A stretch of 37,566 nt of DNA, taken from NCBI GenBank assembly GCA_021324635.1, contig JAJPIS010000100.1:1-37566 (forward strand), in the 5' to 3' direction. Below are positions 24,801-32,765 of this stretch, in pieces. Made by a program: the position numbers and the translations under genes. This DNA comes from Gemmatimonadota bacterium (GTDB lineage Bacteria > Gemmatimonadota > Gemmatimonadetes > Gemmatimonadales > Gemmatimonadaceae). The notes beneath the pieces are model-generated. The model was not told the DNA's origin. It worked only from the letters and a program-made list of their open reading frames with translations, and made no database searches. The stretch's first letter is position 1; each line of letters begins with the position of its first letter.

Positions 24801-25364
24801 TCAGGCGCGGAGCGAGGGAGGACCGAGTGGGAGCGGGAGAACGACGTCCGGCGCAGAGCTCGCCTGGACGGTGGCCGTGGGCAGCGGCGATGCGGCCGCG
24901 ACCTCGATCGGCACGACCGGCAGGGCGACGAGACGCCCTGCGGCCAGGGTTACGAGGCCGGTGACGCAGCATGCGCCCGGACACGTGCAGTGATGCCCGT
25001 GATGGTGGGCCGGGTCGATCGGTGCGCTGCCGCCCCCGCCCCCGCCAGGCCCGCCATGAGCGCAGTGAGACGCGGTGGTCGCCGCCGGGCCCGTCGGCGC
25101 ACAGGGTGCGGCGCCATGCGGCCCATCGTGTGACGCCCCATGCGGCTGGCCGTGCGATGCGAGGTGCGACGCGAAATGCGACCCGGCGAGATGCGACCCG
25201 GGAGCGCTCGCGCCGTGCATCATCAGGCCGCCGTGCTCCGGGCAGACGTGCGACCCGAGCCCGGCCGCCACGGCGGTCGACCAGAGGCCGAGCGCGGCGG
25301 CGCATGTCCGCATCCATGGAGACCGGGTGTACCGGGTGGGCCGGCGCATCCGTCGAATGTACAC
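24801..25364 (-). CDS. His/Cys-rich exported protein (possible metal binder)
   Basis: The family is not recognised with certainty; it resembles small DUF2946-like proteins found near metal and TonB genes. A hydrophobic N-terminal segment (MRTCAAALGLWSTAVAAGLGS, the ATG at 25313) looks like a signal peptide. The middle is rich in His, Gly, Ser and Ala (HLASHGQPHGASHDGPHG). A compact cluster DPAHHHGHHCTCPGACC is followed by a second hydrophobic segment (VTGLVTLAAGRLVALPVV). The His/Cys cluster could hold copper or another soft metal. The outermost GTG (25364, preceded by AGG) is reported; ATGs at 25349 and 25313 are alternatives. Confidence 0.62.
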   Translation of the reverse strand: MYIRRMRRPTRYTRSPWMRTCAAALGLWSTAVAAGLGSHVCPEHGGLMMHGASAPGSHLAGSHFASHLASHGQPHGASHDGPHGAAPCAPTGPAATTASHCAHGGPGGGGGGSAPIDPAHHHGHHCTCPGACCVTGLVTLAAGRLVALPVVPIEVAAASPLPTATVQASSAPDVVLPLPLGPPSLRA

Positions 25365-25382
25365 CTGGGGGTGACGGCCCGC

Positions 25383-25655
25383 TCAGGCCTGCTTCGTCAG
25401 CTCGGACGGCTGGGGTTGCGGGGTGAGCGGACCGTGGCGCAGGAGTCCCTCCCACCCGCAGTTGAGGCACCAGCTCGAGCGGAGCGACGGGACGAGCCGG
25501 TTCCAGGCCCCGGTCTTGAGGCGTGCCGTCGGCGCATCACAGTTGGGGCATCGATCCCCGCGCGGGAGGATGTAGAAGAACACGATCGTGGCGGCGACGA
25601 TCCGGAGCACGAACAGGCCGCCGAAGATCAGCACGAAGATCGTAGCGTCGGACAT
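25383..25655 (-). CDS. Small membrane-anchored zinc-ribbon protein
   Basis: The 90-residue protein has one N-terminal membrane segment (TIFVLIFGGLFVLRIVAATIVFFYIL) followed by a cytoplasmic zinc ribbon with two CxxC knuckles (RCPNCDAPTARL and SWCLNCGWEG). The ATG at 25655 is supported by a strong GGGAGG five bases upstream. The function is unknown; the architecture suggests a scaffold or protein-interaction role. It sits between the NfeD-like gene and the His/Cys-rich gene on the same strand. Confidence 0.78.
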   Translation of the reverse strand: MSDATIFVLIFGGLFVLRIVAATIVFFYILPRGDRCPNCDAPTARLKTGAWNRLVPSLRSSWCLNCGWEGLLRHGPLTPQPQPSELTKQA

Positions 25656-25738
25656 ACGCGCCTCCCGCCGTCGGGGGGGAGTCTCGCGGGCAGGGTGGCT
25701 CCCCAACGTCTCGCGGCATGTGCCGTGCCGGAGCCAAA

Positions 25739-26404
25739 CTACAACCGTGCTTCGACGCGAGCCCAGGGCTCGACGTAGGCGACGCCGTCCTCGACTCGCT
25801 CGATGACGACCTCTCCGCCGACCACGAGCCGGGCGCCGTCCAGCCCCCGCGCCGGCATCCTGCGCGAGACGCCATCCACCTGGAGCTCGATCTCCCCCTC
25901 CGCCCCCTCCCCCCCTTCCGCCCCCTCGCCCACCTCGCCACCTCCACCAGCCGCCCCGGCTTCCGCCGCGCTGCCCTCACCACGGGCCGGGCCCTCGCGG
26001 GAGACGGTCCGAACGCGGGCGAGCGCGCCCTGGAGCACGTATCGCTCGTCGATCACCTCGGCCCGGGCGGCCGGGATCGCCCAGGCGGCGACGAGCGTCA
26101 GCGCGCCGGCCGCGCCGGCGGCCCCGGCGGCTCCGGCGATCCCGACGTCGGCGCCGGGTCCGAGCCGCGAGTAGCGGGCGAGCAGATAGCCCGTCGCGCC
26201 GAACACCGTCGCGAAGCCCGCGACCATCGGCACGTTGATGGCGAAGCGGTGCGCAGGTGCCGCGGCCGTCGTCGGGGTGGTCGATACGGGGGTCGCCGAG
26301 GGGGCCGGCGGTCGCGCGCGGGCCGGGCGCTCGATCCCGTTGAACATCGCCCGGACGCCGAGGAGCAACCCGAGCACGAACGCGCCGAGGAAGGCGTAGG
26401 CCAT
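25739..26404 (-). CDS. NfeD-like membrane protein with OB-fold C-terminus
   Basis: The protein (221 residues) has an N-terminal membrane segment (MAYAFLGAFVLGLLLGVRAMF), a second and third near residues 60-110 (MVAGFATVFGATGYLLA, then GALTLVAAWAIPAARAE), and a Glu/Gly/Ala low-complexity linker (GGGGEVGEGAEGGEG). The C-terminal strands (LDGARLVVGGEVVIERVEDG, then VAYVEPW) have the pattern of NfeD OB domains. NfeD proteins partner with stomatin-like proteins or proteases in membranes; no such partner is adjacent. It is separated by only three bases from the dienelactone-hydrolase-like gene upstream, so the two are likely co-transcribed. Confidence 0.7.
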   Translation of the reverse strand: MAYAFLGAFVLGLLLGVRAMFNGIERPARARPPAPSATPVSTTPTTAAAPAHRFAINVPMVAGFATVFGATGYLLARYSRLGPGADVGIAGAAGAAGAAGALTLVAAWAIPAARAEVIDERYVLQGALARVRTVSREGPARGEGSAAEAGAAGGGGEVGEGAEGGEGAEGEIELQVDGVSRRMPARGLDGARLVVGGEVVIERVEDGVAYVEPWARVEARL

Positions 26405-26407
26405 CGC

Positions 26408-27391
26408 TCAGCTGCCCAGGTATGTGTGGAACCACGCCAGCGTGCGCGGCCAGGCATCACGCGCCGCCGCGAGGTTGGCGGCGCCCTGCGCGTCGTGTGC
26501 GTCGTCCTGGGCGCGGAGGAAGCCATGTCCCGCCCCGCTGTAGACCTGGTCCGCGTAGGTCTTGTGGAGTTGCTTCATGGTCGAATCGGTGGCGGGGACC
26601 GTCGCCGAGATCCGCTCGTCGTTCCCGCCGTAGAGGCCGAGCACGGGGGCGCGGGCGTTCCCGAGCTGATCGCTGGCGGGCGGCGGGCCGTAGAAGACCA
26701 CCGTCGCCTTGAGGGCTGGTGTCCCGGCGGGCGCTGTCGCGACATCGTGGGCGAACGAGACCCCGCCGCCCCAACAGAAGCCGACCGTGGCGTAGACCGG
26801 CAGGGCCGACGGGAGATGCGTGGCGTAGGCGGCGGCCGCGTCGATGTCACGGTGGACCGCTGCGGGGTCGAGCGCCCGCACGGCCCGCACACCCTCATCG
26901 GGAACCATCGTATCCGGGGCCTGCGGTGGAAGCGTCCGGTGGATGAGATCCGGGACGATCGCGATGTAGCCATCGGCCGCGACCTGGTCTCCGACCGCCT
27001 TGATCCACGTGCTCATGCCGAAGATCTCGTGAATCACGACCACGACCGGCACCTTGTGATCGACCTGCGGATAGAAGACCCAGGCGCGGATGCTGTCGCC
27101 GGGCACGCCCGGCGTCGGAATCATGACATACTCACGGTGTCGCGGCGAGCGCGCGAGGGCTTCGGCGGCCGAACTGGCCGACGGCGGCGTCGGCGCCAGC
27201 CGCGTCGCTGGCGGGTGGCCATGTCGGACGGCGGCCAGTTGGGCGAGCAGCACATGGCGCCGCAGCAGGAGTCCGGCCGCGAGCACGATCGCGACGACGA
27301 GAACGGGGAGCGGGACCGAGCGTGGAACCGGGCGGCGCGAGCGCGAGGGCACAGGGGATGGGGCGGGTTGGCTGGACAGTGGCGTGCGCAT
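26408..27391 (-). CDS. Dienelactone-hydrolase-family protein with N-terminal membrane anchor
   Basis: An alpha/beta hydrolase of the dienelactone hydrolase family, 327 residues. The nucleophile is cysteine in VGFCWGGGVSF, the acid is in YGGNDERIS, and the histidine is in GAGHGFLRA. IHEIFGMSTWIKAV and PDLIHRTLPPQ are also family hallmarks. Unlike cytoplasmic enzymes it has a basic N-terminus followed by a hydrophobic segment (LPVLVVAIVLAAGLLL) that would anchor it or export it. The substrate is not inferable. The ATG at 27391 is preferred because sequence beyond it is a repeat and a GTC run. Confidence 0.86.
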   Translation of the reverse strand: MRTPLSSQPAPSPVPSRSRRPVPRSVPLPVLVVAIVLAAGLLLRRHVLLAQLAAVRHGHPPATRLAPTPPSASSAAEALARSPRHREYVMIPTPGVPGDSIRAWVFYPQVDHKVPVVVVIHEIFGMSTWIKAVGDQVAADGYIAIVPDLIHRTLPPQAPDTMVPDEGVRAVRALDPAAVHRDIDAAAAYATHLPSALPVYATVGFCWGGGVSFAHDVATAPAGTPALKATVVFYGPPPASDQLGNARAPVLGLYGGNDERISATVPATDSTMKQLHKTYADQVYSGAGHGFLRAQDDAHDAQGAANLAAARDAWPRTLAWFHTYLGS

Positions 27392-27417
27392 GGTGCCGAT
27401 CCGGTACAGGGTTGCAG

Positions 27418-27505
27418 TCGTCGTCGTCGTCGTCGTAGGGGCGGCATTCATGCCGCCCGCTGGCATTCCGTGCCGATCCCGGGCCGGCATCATGCCGCCC
27501 GCTGG
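27418..27505 (+). repeat. Trinucleotide run and REP hairpins upstream of the hydrolase gene
   Basis: A run of six GTC triplets (27418-27435) joins directly to a REP hairpin (27435-27460) and a decayed second copy (about 27483-27505). They lie between two divergent genes and would be within the leader of the hydrolase gene. The remaining 130 bases up to the padR promoter show nothing further. Confidence 0.8.
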
Positions 27506-27635
27506 CATTCCGCGCCGGGATCGGCGGCACGCATGCCGGCCGCCGTTCGGCATGTCATGCCTGTGGTTGGCGGGTGGCGTTGGATGGCCGCGTCTCCTGG
27601 CCGAGAACAATATGTCACCGCGCCGGCTACCAACC

Positions 27636-27670
27636 TTGCGATATATCGGCAGCCGTCTTAAGATATATCT
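27636..27670 (+). promoter_or_regulatory. PadR promoter with two phased palindromes
   Basis: TTGCGA (27636-27641) and TAAGAT (27659-27664) are spaced 17 bases apart. The perfect palindromes CGATATATCG (27639-27648) and AGATATATCT (27661-27670) overlap the two promoter boxes and start 22 bp apart, so they face the same side of the helix. This suggests autoregulation by a PadR dimer pair. Confidence 0.65.
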
Positions 27671-27696
27671 CACGTAATTACTCGAGAGGTGGACCG

Positions 27697-28302
27697 ATGT
27701 TCGGAGAGTGGAGGGAGTGGGGGTGCGGGCCCCGAGGGGCGCGCGGGAGTCGGGGCGGGGGCTGGGGCTGGGGGTGGGGCGGGTTCGGCGGACCGTGGGG
27801 CGGTGGGCCGGGTCCGCGCGGGCAGCGCGGCGGGTTCCGCGGGCGGATGTTCGAGCAGGGGGATCTCAAGTACGTGATCCTGCAATTGCTGAGCGACAAG
27901 CCGCGGCACGGTTACGAGATCATCAAGGCGCTCGAGGAGCGGCTCGGCGGCACGTACTCGCCCAGCCCCGGCGCGGTCTATCCCACGCTCACCATGCTCG
28001 AGGAGATGGGGTACGCACGGGCGACCGAGAGCGATGGGAAGCGGATCTACGAGATCACGCCCGAGGGCCGCGCCTACCTGGAGCAGAACAAGGGCGCCGT
28101 CGATGAGATCTTCGATCGCATCGCCGGGTTCGCGACGAGCTTCTTCGGCCCACCGATGGTCGAGGTCCATCAGGCGTTCAAGAACATCGCGCGCGCCACC
28201 TACGCGACGGCCACGCACCTCAAGGATCCGGAGCGCCTCAAGCGCATCCGTGAGATCCTCGAGCGGGCGGCCGCCGAGATCGAGGGCGTGGGCAGAGCCT
28301 AG
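27697..28302 (+). CDS. PadR-family transcriptional regulator with Gly/Trp-rich N-terminus
   Basis: The PadR winged helix is clear at about residues 50-130: LKYVILQLLSDKPRHGYEII, then KALEERLGGTYSPSPGAVYPTLTMLEE and GKRIYEITPEGRAYLEQ. A C-terminal dimerisation helix follows (KDPERLKRIREILERA). The first 48 residues are almost entirely Gly, Trp, Arg and Pro, as in other members of this subgroup. The start has GAGAGGTGG upstream. It is probably autorepressed through the two palindromes in its promoter. Its other targets are unknown; the cytochrome b gene downstream is a candidate. Confidence 0.9.
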   Translation: MFGEWREWGCGPRGARGSRGGGWGWGWGGFGGPWGGGPGPRGQRGGFRGRMFEQGDLKYVILQLLSDKPRHGYEIIKALEERLGGTYSPSPGAVYPTLTMLEEMGYARATESDGKRIYEITPEGRAYLEQNKGAVDEIFDRIAGFATSFFGPPMVEVHQAFKNIARATYATATHLKDPERLKRIREILERAAAEIEGVGRA

Positions 28303-28366
28303 TCCGAGTCGGATGCGCGTGGGCCGCTGGCAGTTTTGCGGCCCGCAGGGCATCCTTTGCCCCACC

Positions 28367-28389
28367 GGCGACTGCATGGCGCAGTCGCC
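28367..28389 (+). terminator. Stem-loop after padR
   Basis: GGCGACTGC-ATGGC-GCAGTCGCC has nine-bp perfect arms, 64 bases after the padR stop. No T-run follows, so it may be a terminator, a pause or a cytochrome-gene leader structure. Confidence 0.45.
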
Positions 28390-28409
28390 GCCCGTGTGTG
28401 GGGGGATCT

Positions 28410-29504
28410 GTGGCCGACCAGGCGACTCGGACTGTGCCGCGCACCGGCGAGGTCGACCGGCCCGGAGCGGCCGACATGTCCGCCGGGGGAGAGCGAGCCG
28501 AGGGAGAAGGCGGGCGGGTCCGGGAGCGGCTCGCCCTCCAGGGCCTCGACTACGCGATCGCGCCCGAAGCGAACCGGCTCGCATACATGCTGGGCGGGCT
28601 CACGTTCTCCGGCATCCTGCTGCTGATCGCGACCGGGCTCGTGCTCGACCAGTACTACAACCCCAGCCCGATCGCGGCCCACGACAGCGTCGTCTACATC
28701 ATGACGCGGGTGGCGCTCGGCGGCTGGATCCGGGGACTCCACTACTGGGCCGCGAGCATCGTCCTGGTGACGGTGTTCTTTCACACCTGCTGGGTCTTCT
28801 GGCGGCGCAGCTATGTGCGGCCGCGCGAGGTGACCTGGTGGGCGGGCGTCGCGCTCCTGATGGTGCTCTTCGCGCTCGCGTTCACGGGAACAGTCCTGCG
28901 CGCGGACCAGGAGGGTGGCGAGGCGCTCGCCCACGCGATCGCGGGGGCGAAGCTGTCGGGTCCGCTCGGGGTCCCGCTGAGCCCCGATTTCGCCCAGAGC
29001 ACGAATCTCCTCAGCCGGTTGCACAGCGCCCACGTCAGTCTCCTGCCGCTCACGATGCTCCTGCTCGTGGGCCTGCATTTCTGGCTCATCCGCACGCTCG
29101 GGATCAATTCGCGGCAGCCCAGGACGAGCCGTTTTTCCGAGCATCTTCCCAGGCTCACGGGGTACGCCCTGCTGCTGGTCGGGCTCGCAGGGCTGCTCGC
29201 CGCGTCCTTCCCGCCCCCGATCGGCCACCCCTCGGTCGAGGGGTTCGAGGTGACCAAGCCCTACTGGCCGTTCCTCTGGATCTACGTGGTCGAGAACTCG
29301 ATGGGCATCACCGGCATGGTGATCGCTCCGATCGTGATCTTCGGGTTCCTGTTCCTGGTCCCGTTCATCGATCGCCCGCGCGACGGCCGCGGACGCCACA
29401 AGCTCGTGACCGTGCTGGCGCTCATCGTGCTGGCGTGCTACGTCGGCGGGATCGTGTACGGCTTCTTCGCCCCACAGAAGTCCCACCTCGGGATGCAGAT
29501 GTGA
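28410..29504 (+). CDS. Cytochrome b (bc1/b6f type, N- and C-terminal halves in one chain)
   Basis: A diheme membrane quinol-oxidising subunit. The four heme ligands sit in two paired helices: H111/H125 (GLHYWAASIV, TVFFHTCW) and H208/H223 (SAHVSLLPL, VGLHFWLI). A C-terminal part with three further membrane helices follows (YWPFLWIYVVE, GITGMVIAPIVIFGFLFLVPF, LVTVLALIVLACYVG). The usual PEWY quinol-site motif is replaced by KPYWPF. The 364 residues include a 40-residue disordered N-terminus. No Rieske or cytochrome c1 gene is adjacent, so its redox partner is encoded elsewhere or is unusual. The GTG at 28410 is preferred because GGGGGG lies just upstream. Confidence 0.86.
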   Translation: MADQATRTVPRTGEVDRPGAADMSAGGERAEGEGGRVRERLALQGLDYAIAPEANRLAYMLGGLTFSGILLLIATGLVLDQYYNPSPIAAHDSVVYIMTRVALGGWIRGLHYWAASIVLVTVFFHTCWVFWRRSYVRPREVTWWAGVALLMVLFALAFTGTVLRADQEGGEALAHAIAGAKLSGPLGVPLSPDFAQSTNLLSRLHSAHVSLLPLTMLLLVGLHFWLIRTLGINSRQPRTSRFSEHLPRLTGYALLLVGLAGLLAASFPPPIGHPSVEGFEVTKPYWPFLWIYVVENSMGITGMVIAPIVIFGFLFLVPFIDRPRDGRGRHKLVTVLALIVLACYVGGIVYGFFAPQKSHLGMQM

Positions 29505-29511
29505 TGTCCCC

Positions 29512-30291
29512 ATGCTGACGCGTCACCTGCCTGCCGTGGGTCGCGGTGCACCGCGAGCGACCGCGCCCCGGCAATCCGGTCTATCCCCCCTCGCGTCGCT
29601 CTCGCCGCGTGCGTCGCTCGCCTCCCGCGGCGCGTGGGCGCGGGTGCCCACCGGGCTCGCGCTCGCCGTCGTGGCAACGGTCGTCTCGCCCGCGATCCGT
29701 GCCGACGCGCACGAGACGGGCGCGATCCGGGTCGCCGCCAAGGAGGTGCCGATCGGCGGCCGCATCGATGTCACGGGCGAGAAGCTGCCGAAGCACGAGT
29801 CGCTGACGCTCCAGCTTCGCGGGATTCTCGACAACTACGATGTCGGCCGGGTGACGACGGATACCGCGGGCCGGTTCGCGGCGCAGCTTCCCGTGCCGCC
29901 GGCCGCACCCGCGGGGACGTACACGCTGGTCGCGATCGCCTCCGACGGTGACGTGACCGCGCGTGCCGATCTCGTCGTCACGCCCGCCGGCACGACGACC
30001 GCCGCCGGGGGCGCTGCGGGCGCTGCCGGCGACACTGGATCGAGCGCCGCGGCGGGCGGCGGTGCGAGTACCGGCGGCGGCCACGACATGGCCGGCATGC
30101 CCGGCATGAGCGGGATGACCGGCCCGCACGCGACCGCCGAGCCGATGGTGATCGCGAGCACGACCACGCCCGCCCAGTGGGCGATCATCTGGGCCCTCAT
30201 CGTCGCGAGCGTCGTCGCCGGCATCGCCCTCATCCGGCGAGCCCCCACTTCACACCACGCGCGAGGAGGGCCGGCGACGGACAGCCGCTAG
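29512..30291 (+). CDS. Exported, membrane-anchored protein with Met/His-rich stretch
   Basis: I do not recognise the family firmly. The 259 residues have a long basic N-terminus, then a signal-like segment (VPTGLALAVVATVVSPAIRA). An extracytoplasmic beta-rich domain (PIGGRIDVTGEKLPKHESLT, then GRFAAQLPVPPAAPAGTYTL) resembles carboxypeptidase-regulatory or Ig-like folds. A Gly/Ala linker, a Met/His run (GHDMAGMPGMSGMTGPH, about 190-206) and a C-terminal membrane helix (WAIIWALIVASVVAGIALI) follow. The Met/His run is typical of copper-binding loops. It starts seven bases after the cytochrome b stop, so the two are probably co-transcribed. Confidence 0.7.
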   Translation: MLTRHLPAVGRGAPRATAPRQSGLSPLASLSPRASLASRGAWARVPTGLALAVVATVVSPAIRADAHETGAIRVAAKEVPIGGRIDVTGEKLPKHESLTLQLRGILDNYDVGRVTTDTAGRFAAQLPVPPAAPAGTYTLVAIASDGDVTARADLVVTPAGTTTAAGGAAGAAGDTGSSAAAGGGASTGGGHDMAGMPGMSGMTGPHATAEPMVIASTTTPAQWAIIWALIVASVVAGIALIRRAPTSHHARGGPATDSR

Positions 30292-30311
30292 CGCGCGTAT
30301 CGGCCGCGGTT

Positions 30312-30893
30312 CTACCGGCCGGTCGCTCGGAGCGACGCGATCTCGGACTCGGCGCTGGCGCGCATGCGCTCGGCGAGGGTCCTGAGTTCGGGGTGTGTCA
30401 ATTGCGGCGCGTAGCGGTCGATCAGCTCGATCCCGCGCTGATCGAGGGCGGCGACATCGGCGCGGAAGGCACGATCGTAAGCGGCGCCCGATCGCGTCGC
30501 GAGCGCGGCGGCGGTCGCGGAGTCGGCGTGCGAGACGCGTGGCGAGTAGCTGTCGTGAAAGAGCCCGGTCAGCGCGGCACGCAGGTGGTCCATCTCATCG
30601 TCGTGTGCCTTGTCCACCCGCTGGGCTGCGGTCTTCGCCGCTGACGCCCCGGGCCGGTGCATCGCGCCGTGCGCGAGGAGGGCGATCCCGCGATTGAGAT
30701 CCGCCATCTCCCGCAGGAACTGCTGGTCGGGCCCGCCCCCTCCCCCGCTGCTACTCGCAGCACCGCCCTGCGCCCGGAGCGGCGTCGCGATGGCGAGGAG
30801 CGGGACCAGGGCCGTCCCCAGCACCCGGGCCAGGCGCCGGCGCGCGCGCACCCGCGGAGCTCGAGCGACCATCGCTGACGAGCGACTACCCAT
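30312..30893 (-). CDS. Exported helical protein, DUF305/DUF4142-like
   Basis: The protein (193 residues) has a Sec signal (LARVLGTALVPLLAIATPLRA, ending AQG). A four-helix, ferritin-like pattern follows: QFLREMADLNRGIALLAHGAMH, KAHDDEMDHLRAALTGLF, YDRAFRADVAALDQRGIELI and LAERMRASAESEIASLR. The H-D-x-E-M spacing is reminiscent of DUF305 proteins, many of which lie in metal-resistance loci. The assignment is by pattern only. The ATG at 30893 has GAGG five bases upstream. It is convergent with the Met/His-rich gene. Confidence 0.65.
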   Translation of the reverse strand: MGSRSSAMVARAPRVRARRRLARVLGTALVPLLAIATPLRAQGGAASSSGGGGGPDQQFLREMADLNRGIALLAHGAMHRPGASAAKTAAQRVDKAHDDEMDHLRAALTGLFHDSYSPRVSHADSATAAALATRSGAAYDRAFRADVAALDQRGIELIDRYAPQLTHPELRTLAERMRASAESEIASLRATGR

Positions 30894-31052
30894 CGGAACC
30901 TCGAGGAGAACGGTGGCGGGATCGACCGATGTCAAATTACACCCGCACACGCCGCATCGACCTCCCCAGGTCCGACCGCCGCCGCGCCGGGCGCACCGAG
31001 CGGCCAGGTGCTCCGCGGCGGACGGCCGCGCGCGACCCCGTATCTTCCGGGC

Positions 31053-32159
31053 ATGTCGAGACGGGCCGCACGCGAGGTGCGCTACGCCGGAGCATCCCTC
31101 GACCGCGCGGCCGACCGGCGATCGGACGCCGAGTGGATCGCCGCCATGGCCGCGGACCCGCGCGCCCGCGTGCTTCCCATCTGGCGGGACAAGAACCTGG
31201 TCGCGAACCTGGTCGCGAACCTGGGCGGGCCCGACGGCGCCGGCGGCACCGGCGCCGCGCCGATCGGTGCACCGAGCGATGCGAGCCCACACGCGGGACC
31301 ACCGGCCGGTCCGCGCGCCGGGGCGTGGGCGGGGCCACCGCTCTCGGTCGACGACCGCGACGGGCGCGCGCTGACGTTCCTGGGCATCGATGCCACCGGC
31401 CCGGTGTTCGCCGCCGACGTGTCGCACCTCGAGGGCACGGCCCTCGCCGCCGGCGCCGCGGGCGGGACGTTCCTCGATCTTCGACATGCCGGCCCGCTCG
31501 TCGACGCGCACGACGCAGCCCTCATGGCCTTCGCGCGGGCCATCACCGGCTGGCACCGCCGGGCGCGCTACTGCGGCGTGTGCGGCGCAGCGACCGAGAG
31601 CCGGCAGGGCGGGCACATGCGCCGGTGCCGCGATGCGAGCTGCGGCGCCGAGCTCTTCCCGCGGACCGATCCGGCGGTGATCATGCTCGTGGAACACCCT
31701 GCGGACACGGCGCGCGACGCCCGATGCCTGCTCGCCCACCACAATCGGCTGCCGCCGCGCAGCTACACCACTCTCGCCGGGTTCGTGGAGCCCGGCGAGA
31801 CGCTGGAGCAGGCGGTCGCGCGCGAGGTGCTCGAGGAGACCGGCGTACGCATCGCCCAGGCGACCTACCTGGGATCCCAGCCGTGGCCTTTCCCCCACTC
31901 GCTCATGATCGGCTTCCGCGCCGTTGCCGAGGCGGGCACGAGCGACGCCATCACGGTCGACCGGGCCGAGCTCGAGGACGCACGATGGTTCACGGCGACG
32001 GAGCTCGACCGCTTCGGCGAGTGGGGCGACACCACCGCCGAGTACCAACTGCCGCGCCGCGACTCGATCGCGCGCATGCTGGTCGAGGCCTGGCGCGCCG
32101 AGCACGCCGAGGGGGTCAGGCCAAGGCGGCGTCGAGCTCGATCTTCACGTTCCCCTTGA
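31053..32159 (+). CDS. nudC: NAD(+)/NADH diphosphatase (NudC-like)
   Basis: NudC hydrolyses NADH to NMNH and AMP and also removes NAD caps from RNA. The zinc ribbon is complete (C174, C177, C192, C197). The Nudix box GFVEPGETLEQAVAREVLEE (243-262) is followed by TGV, and the NudC-specific SQPWPFP motif is at 275-281. At 368 residues it is longer than the usual 260-315, because of a Gly/Ala/Pro insert near 58-95 that starts with a 12-base tandem repeat (NLVANLVANL). Its 3' end overlaps the convergent osmC gene by 44 bases, an unusual tail-to-tail arrangement. Confidence 0.9.
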   Translation: MSRRAAREVRYAGASLDRAADRRSDAEWIAAMAADPRARVLPIWRDKNLVANLVANLGGPDGAGGTGAAPIGAPSDASPHAGPPAGPRAGAWAGPPLSVDDRDGRALTFLGIDATGPVFAADVSHLEGTALAAGAAGGTFLDLRHAGPLVDAHDAALMAFARAITGWHRRARYCGVCGAATESRQGGHMRRCRDASCGAELFPRTDPAVIMLVEHPADTARDARCLLAHHNRLPPRSYTTLAGFVEPGETLEQAVAREVLEETGVRIAQATYLGSQPWPFPHSLMIGFRAVAEAGTSDAITVDRAELEDARWFTATELDRFGEWGDTTAEYQLPRRDSIARMLVEAWRAEHAEGVRPRRRRARSSRSP

Positions 32160-32544
32160 GCGCGCCGGAGACCGGGCACCCATCCTTGGTCGCCTGAGCC
32201 GCCTTCTGGAAGGCGTCGGCCGAGGCGCCCGGGACGGTGGCGCGCACGGTGAGCTTCATCGTCGTGATCTTGAACCCCTCGCCGACCCGGTCGATCGTGC
32301 ACGCCGCCGCCGCCTCGATGCGCTTGGCGGGCGTCCCCGCTTTCTCCAGTCCCAGGCTCAGCGCCATCGCGTAACACGCGGCCTCCGCCGCCGCGAGCAG
32401 TTCCTCCGGGTTCGACCCCTTGGCGTTCTCGAACCGCGTCCCGAACGAATACGAGGCGTCGAGCGCGCCGCTCTCCGTCTTCACCGTCCCCTTCCCCTGT
32501 TGCAGTCCCCCTTCCCACACGGCGGTCGCGCGACGAGTCGGCAT
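32116..32544 (-). CDS. osmC: OsmC-type peroxiredoxin
   Basis: Reduces organic hydroperoxides with a pair of cysteines. Both are present in 142 residues: C57 in AAEAACYAMALS and C123 in DGCPVSGAL. The N-terminal RRATAVWEGGLQQGKGTVKTES and the GSNPEELLAAAEAAC block are standard for the OsmC (rather than Ohr) subgroup. The ATG at 32544 is supported by AAGGAG eight bases upstream. Expression is likely stress-responsive, but no operator is seen. Confidence 0.92.
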   Translation of the reverse strand: MPTRRATAVWEGGLQQGKGTVKTESGALDASYSFGTRFENAKGSNPEELLAAAEAACYAMALSLGLEKAGTPAKRIEAAAACTIDRVGEGFKITTMKLTVRATVPGASADAFQKAAQATKDGCPVSGALKGNVKIELDAALA

Positions 32545-32765
32545 TGCGAAAGCTCCTTCGAGGTGTGTGATGAGGGACGAAAGATACCGAGGACCCGGCG
32601 GCCGCCGCGGGAGTCTCCGCGGACTGTCCGTTCCTGGGACGACCCGTCCCGGGCGCGCACGACGGGGCCCCCGCCGAGGCTGCCGCCAGTCCATCCAAGC
32701 CATTGCGTGGCGGAGCGTTACGGCCTGCGCCCGGTGTGGCGCAGGTCTTCCGTACGGGAGACGCC

